Positions 52,889-61,409 of a DNA stretch of 64,000 bases are shown here, in pieces. Location: the NCBI RefSeq assembly GCF_000403435.2, contig NZ_KE159709.1, positions 207,558 through 271,557 on the forward strand. Direction: 5' to 3'. The DNA comes from Oscillibacter sp. 1-3. Lineage in GTDB: Bacteria > Bacillota > Clostridia > Oscillospirales > Oscillospiraceae. The position numbers and the translations under genes are program-made. The notes under the pieces are model-generated. The model was not told the origin of the DNA and made no database searches. It was given only the letters and a program-made list of their open reading frames with translations. The first letter of the stretch is position 1. Every line of letters begins with the position of its first letter.

Positions 52889-54073
52889 ATGAAAATCACA
52901 AGCATTGACATCTTCCTGATTACCATCGGGCGGCCCTCCGTTCTCGGCAGCCCCTGGAATCCCATTGTTGTCCGCGTTAACACAGAGGACGGCATCAGCG
53001 GCTACGGCGAGGTGGGCCTCTGCTACGGCGATACCAAGGAGGCGCCCTTCGGCATGTGCCGGGATTTCGCCAAGCTGATTATCGGTATGGACGCCATGAA
53101 CAGCGAGGCCATTTGGGCGCGTCTTCACAACACCTTCTGGGGATTGGGCGGCGGCCCGGTGGTATACGGCGCCATGAGCGCCATTGACATTGCCCTGTGG
53201 GACATCAAGGGCAAGGCGCTGAATGTGCCGGTCTATATGCTGCTGGGCGGCAAGACCAACACGAAGCTGCGGGCTTACGCCAGTCAGATTCAATTTGACT
53301 GGGGCCAGACTGCCCGCGCTCTGACCCGGCCAGAGGAGTACGGCGAGGCGTGCCTGAAAGCCAAAGAGGACGGCTATGACTGCGTAAAGGTAGATCCTCT
53401 GTGCTTCAACATGGAGGGGAAGTACAAGGGCTGGCCCTGCAGCGGCATCCTCCAGGCAGAGCAGCTGAAAATTGCCCATGACCGCGTTGAGGCCGTCCGG
53501 CGGGCCGGCGGCGATGACATGGATATTATCATCGAGGTCCACTCTCTCACCGATGCCAATTCCGCCGTTCAGCTGGGCCATGTGCTGGAGGAGTTTAACA
53601 TTTTCTATTACGAGGAGCCCACCATGCCCATGAATCCCGCCAACATGAAGGAGATCGCCCGGCGGGTCAGCATTCCTCTGGCCAGCGGCGAGCGCATCTA
53701 TACCCGCTGGGGCTACCGTCCCTTCTTTGAGGATCACTCCCTCCATGTCATTCAGCCGGACCTTGGCAACTGCGGCGGCATCACCGAGGGAAAGAAGATC
53801 TGCGATATGGCCCGAATCTATGACATCGGCGTTCAGATGCACATCTGCGGCGGTCCCCAGGCCACGGCGGCAGCGCTGCAGCTGGAGGCGGTCATTCCCA
53901 ACTTTTTGATCCACGAGCACCACCAGGCCGCTCTTCTGCCGGAAAATATCCGTACCGGCATCTATGACTATCAGCCTGTAAACGGCTATTTTACGGTTCC
54001 GGATCTGCCCGGCGTAGGCCAGGAGCCGAGCCGGGAGGCCATGGACACCGCTGTCAAGGTCACGGTGAAGTAA
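52889..54073 (+). CDS. Enolase-superfamily sugar-acid dehydratase (MR/MLE type)
   Basis: A 394-residue mandelate-racemase/muconate-lactonising-type enzyme. The capping domain (VVRVNTEDGISGYGEVGLC) is followed by a barrel with YDCVKVDPL (catalytic Lys position), metal ligands in IIIEVHS, FYYEEP and LASGER, and a general-acid His in MHICGGPQAT. The E-V-H arrangement resembles galactonate or mannonate dehydratases that make 2-keto-3-deoxy acids. Start ATG nine bases after AAGGAG. Together with the HpcH/HpaI aldolase it suggests acid-sugar breakdown, though the exact substrate is open. Confidence 0.88.
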   Translation: MKITSIDIFLITIGRPSVLGSPWNPIVVRVNTEDGISGYGEVGLCYGDTKEAPFGMCRDFAKLIIGMDAMNSEAIWARLHNTFWGLGGGPVVYGAMSAIDIALWDIKGKALNVPVYMLLGGKTNTKLRAYASQIQFDWGQTARALTRPEEYGEACLKAKEDGYDCVKVDPLCFNMEGKYKGWPCSGILQAEQLKIAHDRVEAVRRAGGDDMDIIIEVHSLTDANSAVQLGHVLEEFNIFYYEEPTMPMNPANMKEIARRVSIPLASGERIYTRWGYRPFFEDHSLHVIQPDLGNCGGITEGKKICDMARIYDIGVQMHICGGPQATAAALQLEAVIPNFLIHEHHQAALLPENIRTGIYDYQPVNGYFTVPDLPGVGQEPSREAMDTAVKVTVK

Positions 54074-54103
54074 AGCCGCATCGGCCGCAAAAGGAGTTTA
54101 TCT

Positions 54104-55030
54104 ATGAAAAACGACAAAGTGATCCTGACCGCCGCGATTACGGGGGCGGTCCATGTCTCCAGCATGAGCCCCTATCTCCCCATCACGCCGGAGGAGATCA
54201 TCCGTCAGTCGGTGGAGGCCTGCCGGGCCGGGGCCGCGGCAGTTCATATTCACGCCCGGGACCCGCGGTCCGGAGAGCCTTCTTCTGATCTGAATGTGAT
54301 GCGTCAGATTGTCTCCGGAATCAAAGAACAGTGTGATGTAATTATCTGTATTACCACCGGCGCCAGCCAGATGATGACGGTGGAAGAGCGGCTGTCCGTG
54401 GTTCCGGCACTGAAGCCGGAGCTGGCTTCATGCAACGCCGGTTCCATGAACTTTGTCCTGGCCGGGCTGGTGCCCCAACTCTCTCCCGACGGGCCGGAAT
54501 GGGAGCGCAAATACCTGGGCGGCACATACGACAACGTATTTTCCAACACCTATCTAGGACTGGAGTCCTATATCAAGACCATGGCGGAAAACGGCACCAT
54601 TCCGGAGTTTGAGGTGTACGATGCCGGCATGATTAACAACATCGCCTACTTCCGCCGGAAGGGAATTCTGACCTGTCCCATCTACATCCAGTTTGTGTTG
54701 GGCATCCAGGGGGGGCTGCCCGCCACGGTGGACAACCTGGTGTTCCTGCGTTCCACTGCGGAACGGCAGCTGGGAGAGTTCAACTGGTCCGTAGCCGCCG
54801 CCGGGAAGTATCAGTTCCCCATGGCCGCCGCAGCCCTGGCCATGGGCGGCAATGTGCGCGTGGGCTTGGAGGACAACCTCTATATCCTGCCGCACCGGCT
54901 GGCGGAGTCCAACGCGCAGCAGATCCTCGCCGCCGCCTCTGTTGCAAAGACCCTGGGCCGAGAGATTGCCGCACCCGATGAGGCCCGCCGGATACTGGGC
55001 CTGAAGGGAAGCGCACAGGTGAACTATTGA
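54104..55030 (+). CDS. Beta-keto acid cleavage enzyme (BKACE, DUF849)
   Basis: A 308-residue Zn-dependent TIM-barrel enzyme of the 3-keto-5-aminohexanoate cleavage (Kce) family, which combines a beta-keto acid with acetyl-CoA to give acetoacetate and a new CoA thioester. Metal ligands: VHIHARDPRSGEPS (two His) and RVGLEDNLY (Glu). The TTGASQMMTVEERL and SCNAGSMNF segments are characteristic. Its presence beside a dehydratase and a pyruvate aldolase is unusual, because it implies that a beta-keto acid is also formed. Confidence 0.92.
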   Translation: MKNDKVILTAAITGAVHVSSMSPYLPITPEEIIRQSVEACRAGAAAVHIHARDPRSGEPSSDLNVMRQIVSGIKEQCDVIICITTGASQMMTVEERLSVVPALKPELASCNAGSMNFVLAGLVPQLSPDGPEWERKYLGGTYDNVFSNTYLGLESYIKTMAENGTIPEFEVYDAGMINNIAYFRRKGILTCPIYIQFVLGIQGGLPATVDNLVFLRSTAERQLGEFNWSVAAAGKYQFPMAAAALAMGGNVRVGLEDNLYILPHRLAESNAQQILAAASVAKTLGREIAAPDEARRILGLKGSAQVNY

Positions 55031-55042
55031 GGGAGGACTCTA

Positions 55043-55804
55043 ATGGATACATATGACTGGGGCGATATAACCGCCCGCCTGACAAAAATGCTGCGTTTGC
55101 AGACGCCTCCCGTAGGCATGAAGTGGATTCGCACAGAGGAGGAGCTGTACGCCATCCCCAAGGTCCGCATCCATGATAAGCACCTTCCTCCCTGCACGAT
55201 TGTAAGCCATGCGGCGCAGTTCAACTGGACCAGCGCCTGCAGGATCGAAAACATTCACGCCAACTACTGCCGGGGCATCAACGGCATGTTCCGGCGGGAT
55301 GAGAAGTGGTACTCCGGCGAGATGTTCAATCAGGTCTGGTTCAGCAATCTGGAGGCGTCCAAAGCCCATAACCGGGCGTTGGACTGCATGCCGCCGGAAT
55401 ATATTGCTCTGGTGGCCTCCCCTTTGACGGCGGGGCGGATCGCGCCGGATGTCTGTGTGCTGTACACCAACTCCTCACAGGCATTTATCCTGTTTGCGGG
55501 GTATCAGTTTGAGGAGTATGAAAAGCTGGAGTTCACCTTCGTGGGGGAGTCCACCTGCTCGGATTCCTGGGTGCGCACATTCCTGACCGGAAAACCCGCT
55601 CTGGCGCTTCCGTGCTATGCGGATAAAAAATTTGCGGGTTTGGGGGAAAACGACCTGCGGCTGACCTTCACTCCCGCCGGATTGGTCCGGGCCCTGGCGG
55701 GTGTGGAGGGGATGTTCAAGAATGGACTGCGCTATCCCATAGCCTCTTACAGTCTGACCAGCGATATTCTGGACGGCCTGCCAAAGCACTACATGGAGTT
55801 TTAG
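55043..55804 (+). CDS. DUF169 domain protein
   Basis: A 253-residue soluble protein of the DUF169 family (RLQTPPVGMKWIRTEEELYA, PEYIALVASPLTAGRIAPDV, FLTGKPALALPCYADKK), which has several conserved Cys and is found in anaerobes and methanogens without a proven activity. It lies 12 bases behind the BKACE gene and closes the operon. It may be an accessory or a binding protein. The operon ends against a hairpin formed by a MITE-like copy. Confidence 0.8.
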   Translation: MDTYDWGDITARLTKMLRLQTPPVGMKWIRTEEELYAIPKVRIHDKHLPPCTIVSHAAQFNWTSACRIENIHANYCRGINGMFRRDEKWYSGEMFNQVWFSNLEASKAHNRALDCMPPEYIALVASPLTAGRIAPDVCVLYTNSSQAFILFAGYQFEEYEKLEFTFVGESTCSDSWVRTFLTGKPALALPCYADKKFAGLGENDLRLTFTPAGLVRALAGVEGMFKNGLRYPIASYSLTSDILDGLPKHYMEF

Positions 55805-55911
55805 CGGCAAAAATCAGGGGAATGTCTGCGCTTGGCTGGGGTGGACGCGCTCCCGACCTTAGATGATGAACGCCGTTCGGACGTTTATGTGCCGTTCTTT
55901 GTTCAATTTTC

Positions 55912-55979
55912 TTAGGCCTTGTTTGAAAAATGGCAGAATGCCCTAATCCGGCATTCTGCCATTTTTCAAACAGGTCTTA
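55912..55979. repeat. Deleted MITE-like copy forming a long hairpin
   Basis: taggccttgtttgaaaaatgg and its inverted copy meet around ctaatcc, so only the two terminal inverted repeats remain (about 30 bases each). This hairpin could terminate the operon ending at 55804. Confidence 0.75.
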
Positions 55980-56101
55980 CAGGTGTTTGCGCCGTGCTCC
56001 ATGGCGGCGAAATAACGCTCCGCTTTGATGGAGTCTTGAAATTTTTGCACATACCGTCGGTGCAGTCCTTCAAATAGGCCCCGGTATCGCTCTACCAGAA
56101 G
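55943..56101 (-). pseudogene. Remnant of an unknown protein-coding gene
   Basis: An open stretch of 52 codons without a start on the minus strand reads LLVERYRGLFEGLHRRYVQK, then FQDSIKAERYFAAMEHGANT. The composition is coding-like. The first codon follows a stop, and the 3' end runs into the deleted MITE copy. I do not recognise the parent protein; an inactivated gene is the simplest reading, but chance cannot be excluded. Confidence 0.35.
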
Positions 56102-56143
56102 TCAAAGGACGCCGCTCATAGGACAGTCTGAACAGCCATACAC

Positions 56144-56306
56144 TAGGCCCTGTTTGAAAAAAGACAAAACGCCCAAACGGTGGATCTTGATCCGCCACTC
56201 TGCGTTAAATTTTCTTGCCGGGCGTCAGCCCGGCAAGAAAGTTTGCCTTGATTGGCGAAAAAATCTCTCGCCGTTGGGCATTCCGCCATTTTTCAAACAT
56301 GACCTA
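56144..56306 (+). repeat. MITE-like element, complete copy
   Basis: About 163 bases bounded by TAGGCCCTGTTTGAAAAA and TTTTTCAAACATGACCTA (inverted repeats), with an inner stem ttgccgggcg/cgcccggcaa type. It contains no ORF. The sequence is nearly identical to the inverse of the copy that runs off the right edge (63861-64000). The ends and flanking TA suggest mobilisation by an IS630/Tc1-like transposase, none of which is in the window. Confidence 0.85.
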
Positions 56307-56454
56307 AAGCCGCCAGAAATGGAAAGCTGAAATAAAATGTTCCAGCATATAGATCGAAACATAGGGGGGTGAATTCGGAAATCAGACTGTTTGCAGCTTG
56401 TTTCCCTTCTTGGGGGAAAGCATCGGAAAGAATTGCCCCGCAAGGTATAAAGAT

Positions 56455-56512
56455 AAAAACGGCCCCGCCAAATCTGTCAAGTCTCACAGACTCGTTCAGA
56501 CTGGGCGGGGTC
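56455..56512 (-). terminator. Terminator of the MocR-type gene
   Basis: On the minus strand the stem gaccccgcc/ggcggggcc, with an inner cagtctg/cagact-type pairing, is followed by gttttta. It overlaps the stop codon by two bases. Confidence 0.75.
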
Positions 56513-57977
56513 ATTCAAGCTGTCGGCGGAGCTCGTCGTAAATGATCTGCACTCCGGTCTCAATTTTTTCATCAGTGATGTTGGAAAAGGACAGGCGCAT
56601 AAAACTGCCATCCCCTGTCCCATAGGGGTAAAACAGTTTTCCGGGGCAGATCAGCACCCCCCGGTTTCGTAAATTTTTATACAGGCTCATATCGTTCACA
56701 CCATTGGGCAGACGGCACCAGAGGCCCAGTCCGCCCTGGGGCTTCTCGGCAAAAAGCCCCAGCGCTCTCAGCGGTTCCAGCGCCTCATAGAGCCGCCGGC
56801 ACTTTTCCCGATAAAAGCAGTTCATATTTTTGCGCTGCTGGATATGGTATCCTCTGTCCAGATACTCCGCAAACATGGCCTGTTCCAGGCTGGGCAGATG
56901 GATCAGCGAAGTGCTGATAATCTTGGAAATGCGTCTGGCCATGTCGGTGGGCGCCAGCAGATAGCAGATTCTTGCCCCATAGTAGAAGTGCGTCAGCGCC
57001 GCGTCGATGCAGATCACATTCTCGCGCCTGTCCAGAGCGTACAGGGAGGGGAGAACATCATTGGTAAAGGATATATCCGCATGCCACCGCTCCTCCACCA
57101 GAGGAACGTCGTATTTTCGGGCCAGCTCCAGCAGGGCATAGCGTTTTTCCAGGCTCATGCAGGCCCCAGTGATCGCGTGGTAGTCGGGCATTGTATGAAA
57201 GAATTTCGGCCTGTACTGCCGGATGAGATTTTCCAGCTCAACCAGATTGACGCCGTCCTCCTCCAGCGGAGCGGTCAGAACCCGGAGCCCCTGATTTTGG
57301 AAGATTGTAAACGTGTCTGGCATGATAGGGGTCTCGGAGATCACATATTCGTGTTTAGCCGCCAGCAGCTTGGACACATATTCAAGCCCCTGCACCGCCT
57401 CGTTAATGATGACGATTTTGCCGGGCGTCACACGAACGCCGTCCTCCAAAAGGGTGTGAGAGAGCTGCTGGCGCAGTTCCAGGCTGCCGGTACTGGAGCA
57501 ATGAAAAAATGCGTCGGCCCCCCGGCGTTCCACTACGCTGAAGAGCACCTCTTTAATCTCTTTCAAAGGGATCAGTTCTTTTGGAAGCACGTGTCCGCCA
57601 AAAGAGATGTATCCCTCAGAAAAGGAGGCTGAGTAAATTTGGTCAAAAATCGTTGCATACTGGTTGACCTCTCTGCTGTACCGGAAGACCGCAGTGTGCT
57701 TCTTGAATGGCGGCGGGGCCTGGGCGTTATTGCCGCCGAATATGACGAAATAGCCCTTTCTGCCCTCAAAATCGCTGCTGATAAGCTGCTGATCCGCCAG
57801 ATTTTTATAAGCTCTGATGACGGTATTGCGATGTACGCCGAGGTTGGACGCCTGCCGCCGCTCAGAGGGCAGGCGGGTTCCGTAAACCAGCACGTTATTC
57901 AGGATATTCTTTTTGATTTCAGCCTCAATTTGACTGTAAATGGGGATGGAGCTGTCCCTGTCAATAGAGATGCGCAC
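56511..57977 (-). CDS. MocR/GntR-type regulator lacking the PLP lysine
   Basis: A 488-residue fusion of an N-terminal GntR winged helix (about 1-75; PIYSQIEAEIKKNIL, RLPSERRQASNLGVHRNTV) and a class-I aminotransferase-fold domain (about 110-488). In normal MocR proteins the motif S-x-S-K-x-L-x-P-G-x-R holds the PLP lysine. Here the aligned segment is DAALTHFYYGARICYL, with Thr329 where Lys should be. The pyridine-binding E-D-D-Y block is EERW (295-298). The protein can probably bind DNA but not form the usual PLP aldimine. It is the likely regulator of the amidohydrolase and YfcC genes beside it. Confidence 0.85.
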   Translation of the reverse strand: MRISIDRDSSIPIYSQIEAEIKKNILNNVLVYGTRLPSERRQASNLGVHRNTVIRAYKNLADQQLISSDFEGRKGYFVIFGGNNAQAPPPFKKHTAVFRYSREVNQYATIFDQIYSASFSEGYISFGGHVLPKELIPLKEIKEVLFSVVERRGADAFFHCSSTGSLELRQQLSHTLLEDGVRVTPGKIVIINEAVQGLEYVSKLLAAKHEYVISETPIMPDTFTIFQNQGLRVLTAPLEEDGVNLVELENLIRQYRPKFFHTMPDYHAITGACMSLEKRYALLELARKYDVPLVEERWHADISFTNDVLPSLYALDRRENVICIDAALTHFYYGARICYLLAPTDMARRISKIISTSLIHLPSLEQAMFAEYLDRGYHIQQRKNMNCFYREKCRRLYEALEPLRALGLFAEKPQGGLGLWCRLPNGVNDMSLYKNLRNRGVLICPGKLFYPYGTGDGSFMRLSFSNITDEKIETGVQIIYDELRRQLE

Positions 57978-58008
57978 GGGCTTCTCCCTTTCTCCGCGGC
58001 GGCCGCGC

Positions 58009-59199
58009 TTAATTTTCGATTATTTCTCCCCGGAAGAAAACGTACCGGGGCTTTTTCCGCATAACGTAAATGTCCTCGTCCGGGTTGCCCTCTATGACTA
58101 CCAGTTCCGAGGCCTTTCCCACCTTGATCGTGCCCTTTCGGTCCGCCATGCCGGCGATCTCGGCGCTGTTTTTGGTGGCCTGGAGCAGGATGTCCAGATA
58201 GGAGAAATCGTACCAGTCGGTCCGGGCAATGAATTCCAGCCCTGGTCTGCGCTTGAAATTGGCATAGTCCGCATCAGACCCGAAGCCCATCTTCAGTCCG
58301 GCGCGGTAGGCGGCATTGACGCAGGCCTTTTCCTGCTCTTCATAGATGTGGCTTTTCTCTGAGGCGCCGTCGACGAGAGCGTTCATGTTCTCGTCTGTGC
58401 TGGCGATGCTCACAGTGCCCGTGGGGATCATAAAGCAGTCGTCCCGGTCTTTCAGCATGGCAATGCCCTCACTGTCGATAAAGCACCCGTGCTCAATGGT
58501 CCGCAGGCCGCAGCGAATTGCCAGCTTGATTCCGTCGGCGCCGTGGGCGTGCCCCATGACATAGGTGCCCTTGCGCCGGGCCACGTCGACTATGGAGCGC
58601 AGCTCGTCCTCGGCTATAATGGTCTGTCCTGGATCGCCGCTCTCATTGAGGAAAGCCCCTGTGACCATGACCTTGATGATGTCATTGCCTGCCTCCAGCT
58701 GCTTCCGGGCCGCCTTGCGGAACTCGTCGGGACCGTCGGCCACCTCATAGAGATGCTTATACTCGTCGTTGCCGCTCTCCGTGGGCGTGAGGGCATGGCC
58801 GGCGGTGATGATGTCGGGTACATTTATAATACCCCTTTTTCGGGCTTTCATTAATCCCCGGGTTACGTGGAAGGGACAGCCTGCGTCCCGAAGGGTGGTA
58901 TATCCCTGGCGCAGGTACTCCCGGCTGAAAGCATAGGTGTCAAAGCAGGTGTCCACCTCGTTTTTGTTGTCGAGGAGCAGCATGTTCAGCTCGGTCATAT
59001 ACAGATGGGTATGTAAGTCGAAGAAGCCCGGAAGTACGGTGCTTCCCATTACGTCAATGATCTGCCCATTAAACGAGTGGATTTTCCCTGCCGGGGCGAT
59101 ATTCAGGATGGAAGTATCGTCAATTACAATGTCTGCCCGGTTTTCAGAGAAGCCTTCCACCAGCTCCGGAATGAGCCGGCAATTTTTTAGCAGGATCAA
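58009..59199 (-). CDS. Amidohydrolase family protein (imidazolonepropionase/prolidase-like)
   Basis: About 396 residues. Metal sites: LPGFFDLHTHLYMTEL (HxH), the Lys in DIIKVMVTGAFL, YVMGHAHGADG, RTIEHGCFID and GFGSDADY (Asp). This is the metal-dependent amidohydrolase subtype often called Xaa-Pro dipeptidase or enamidase. The frame opens 60 codons earlier, but TTG at 59199 with AAAGGAGG eight bases before it gives the standard N-terminus (MILLKNCRLI). It lies behind the YfcC-type carrier with a hairpin (59303-59338) between, probably one operon for uptake and hydrolysis of a peptide or amide. Confidence 0.85.
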   Translation of the reverse strand: MILLKNCRLIPELVEGFSENRADIVIDDTSILNIAPAGKIHSFNGQIIDVMGSTVLPGFFDLHTHLYMTELNMLLLDNKNEVDTCFDTYAFSREYLRQGYTTLRDAGCPFHVTRGLMKARKRGIINVPDIITAGHALTPTESGNDEYKHLYEVADGPDEFRKAARKQLEAGNDIIKVMVTGAFLNESGDPGQTIIAEDELRSIVDVARRKGTYVMGHAHGADGIKLAIRCGLRTIEHGCFIDSEGIAMLKDRDDCFMIPTGTVSIASTDENMNALVDGASEKSHIYEEQEKACVNAAYRAGLKMGFGSDADYANFKRRPGLEFIARTDWYDFSYLDILLQATKNSAEIAGMADRKGTIKVGKASELVVIEGNPDEDIYVMRKKPRYVFFRGEIIEN

Positions 59200-59302
59200 C
59201 AGTTCCGCCTCCTTTGAAATGTCAGCTTGTGGAGAACCCATGTGTACAATTAAAATCCCGCAGCTCCGGCATTTTAATTGCAGTACAGATTCTTGATGAT
59301 AA

Positions 59303-59338
59303 CGCCGGACGGCGGCGCACGTCCGCTGCCGTCCGGCG
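59303..59338. terminator. Intercistronic hairpin between carrier and amidohydrolase
   Basis: cgccggacggc and gccgtccggcg stem without a U-run. It may stabilise the upstream mRNA or reduce downstream transcription. Confidence 0.55.
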
Positions 59339-59356
59339 CTGTCTTGCAGTAAGGGC

Positions 59357-60760
59357 TCAGAACCCGATATTGACTGCAATGATTAGGAACACGAATGCCA
59401 GCACCACCCAGATGGCCAGCAGAGGAGAGAAGAATTTCAGCCACTTCTTATAGGGAATGTGGCAGATCGCCAGGGCGGCCATCATGTCTCCGCAGGAGGG
59501 GGTAATCAGATTGGTGTAAGCGTCGCCCATTTGGAAGGCCAGCACCGCGGTTTGGCGGGAGACTCCCACCATATCGGAAAGGGGAGCCATGAAGGGCATT
59601 GTAACGGCGGCCTGGCCGGAGCCGGAGGGAATCACGCAGTTGAGCAGATCCTGCACGATGAACATGCCGCAGGCACAGGCGCTGGCGCTGAGCCCCCGCA
59701 GCAGATTGCCCGCATGATAAATCAGCGTATCCAGGATGCCGGCGTCCTGCATGATGCTGCTGATGGACATACACAGGCCGATCAGGAAGCCGATCCACAC
59801 CAGGTCCGCAGCCCCCTTCAGGAACACGTTGATGAATTCATTGGGAGAGAGCCTCGCCACCACGCCGATGATCAGGGCGGTGATCAGGAAGATGGCGGCC
59901 ATTTCGTCCATGTAAAAACCGAGCTTGACCACGCAGAGAGCCACTACTATAAAAGAGAGTGCGAAAATCAGAACGACCAGCTTCTGGGAACCCGTCATTT
60001 TGGGAATGCTCTCAAGGTCGAGGGGCTCAATGTACAGATCGTCAATTTCTTTCATCTCATTGCGCTCCGGATGGGTTTTGATCCGGTGTGCGTAGATCAT
60101 GATGAAAACAGAGGACACAGTGCACAGTACGAGGCAGATCACCAGCCGGTAGGGAATCCCGGAGAACAGGGGGACGCCGGCAATCGTCTGTGCCACACCC
60201 ACCGTGAACGCGTTGGTGGCCGCTCCGGCAAAGCCGGCTCCCGCGCCGCAGAACATGGAGGCCACCGCTGTCAGGGAGTTGAATCCCGCGCTGACACAGA
60301 CGATGTGCACCAGAGGCAGGATGGCCAAGTACTCCTCCCAGGTGCCCGCGGTGGCAGAGATCAGACCACAGACAAAGACGCAGATGGGGATAAGCAGAAT
60401 CTCCACGCCGTGGAGGGTTTTGACCATGTTGGCCATAGCCGCCTTCAACGCGCCGGTGTGTTCCACCACTTGGAAAAAACCGCCGACAACAAGCAAAAAG
60501 AAGATGATCGGGGCGGCGGACTGCATTCCAACTGTGAGAGAAGTGAAAAACGCCAGAAAGCCGATGGGGTTCCGGTCAATGTAGTGGAAGGAATCCACAT
60601 CCAATATGTCGTACCCCGTTTCGAGATCGGTGACACGGTCAAATGCGCCGGCAGGAATGATGTAGGTGAGGATCGCTATGATTACTAAGATGATTGCGAC
60701 GATCAGGATCGGGTTCATCGGTTCTCTGGCTTGGACCAGAGATGGTTCCTTTTTCTTCAT
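59357..60760 (-). CDS. YfcC family integral membrane carrier
   Basis: A 467-residue protein with about 11-12 membrane helices. The N-terminal NPILIVAIILVIIAILTYII then PAGAFDR, the loop TAGTWEEYLAILPLV and the C-terminal QDLLNCVIPSGSGQAAVTMP identify the YfcC/DcuC-like ion transporter superfamily, which includes putative basic amino acid and dicarboxylate carriers. AAAGGGAG supports this ATG. A MITE-like sequence sits directly upstream. The pairing with an amidohydrolase suggests import of its substrate. Confidence 0.9.
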   Translation of the reverse strand: MKKKEPSLVQAREPMNPILIVAIILVIIAILTYIIPAGAFDRVTDLETGYDILDVDSFHYIDRNPIGFLAFFTSLTVGMQSAAPIIFFLLVVGGFFQVVEHTGALKAAMANMVKTLHGVEILLIPICVFVCGLISATAGTWEEYLAILPLVHIVCVSAGFNSLTAVASMFCGAGAGFAGAATNAFTVGVAQTIAGVPLFSGIPYRLVICLVLCTVSSVFIMIYAHRIKTHPERNEMKEIDDLYIEPLDLESIPKMTGSQKLVVLIFALSFIVVALCVVKLGFYMDEMAAIFLITALIIGVVARLSPNEFINVFLKGAADLVWIGFLIGLCMSISSIMQDAGILDTLIYHAGNLLRGLSASACACGMFIVQDLLNCVIPSGSGQAAVTMPFMAPLSDMVGVSRQTAVLAFQMGDAYTNLITPSCGDMMAALAICHIPYKKWLKFFSPLLAIWVVLAFVFLIIAVNIGF

Positions 60761-60780
60761 AGTTGCACTCCCTTTCTCTA

Positions 60781-60922
60781 AGCCCTGTTTGAAAGCTGGA
60801 AATAAACCAACTGCAGTTTTTACCTGGCGGGAAGCTCCTATGCGGACACGCGGCGGAAAAAGTATGCCGCTGAGGAAAAACGCCTGACATTTGGCTATAT
60901 TAACATTTTCAAACACCGACTT
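60781..60922 (-). repeat. Degenerate MITE-like sequence upstream of the YfcC-type gene
   Basis: CCTGTTTGAAAGCTGG at the left and ATTTTCAAACACCGAC at the right face each other over about 140 bases, like the ends of the other copies, but the interior has diverged. Membership of the family is probable, not certain. Confidence 0.4.
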
Positions 60923-61183
60923 GTGTGCTTTTATTGTAGCATTTTATCTGTTTTCCTGAAAGCTCCATCTGCATTCCTACTTTGTAGTCCAAAAATGGTA
61001 CTTACATAAAAGCGCTGAATGGGCATTCCGGAAACGTCTGGCCGCAGAGGATCTTATTCACACGGGGGAAGATGGGAACGCTGGGCTATGACCACGCCGC
61101 CCAGCGGCGAAACCCGCTCCGCACTCGCTGTGACAATGCCGCTGACGGCAGTGCACGCCATATTTGCAAGTCAAAAAAACTGC

Positions 61184-61231
61184 ATTCATAATCGAAAACA
61201 CCAAATGGCCGAGGAATTTTCGATTACGAAT
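61184..61231. repeat. Imperfect inverted repeat in the 60.9-61.4 kb gap
   Basis: attcataatcgaaaa (61184-61198) and ttttcgattacgaat (61217-61231) are inverted repeats with one mismatch and an 18-base loop. No gene is supported between 60923 and 61262. Confidence 0.6.
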
Positions 61232-61262
61232 ACAGGTTCTGAATGACATGATGGGGCACAAC

Positions 61263-61409
61263 CGGGCCTTGTTTGTAAAATATCAAAACGTCCAAACGGC
61301 GGATATTTTTCCGCAGCTCTGCGCTGCATACGCAAAATATGGCTGTGTCAAACCGCCGGCAAAAAAGCCTGCCTCGATCCGGCATTCCGCCGGTTTGAAA
61401 ACAGACTTC
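61263..61409 (+). repeat. MITE-like element, diverged copy
   Basis: Starts GGGCCTTGTTTGTAAAATAT, contains caaacggcggat, and ends GCATTCCGCCGGTTTGAAAACAGAC. It resembles the 46822 and 56144 copies in order. Its right end coincides with the stop codon of the next minus-strand gene, so insertion may have reshaped that gene's C-terminus. Confidence 0.65.

Noticed and set aside
55912..56306. CRISPR array or phage attachment repeats
   Set aside because: The repeats are inverted ends of a MITE-like element, not regularly spaced direct repeats, and no cas genes are present.
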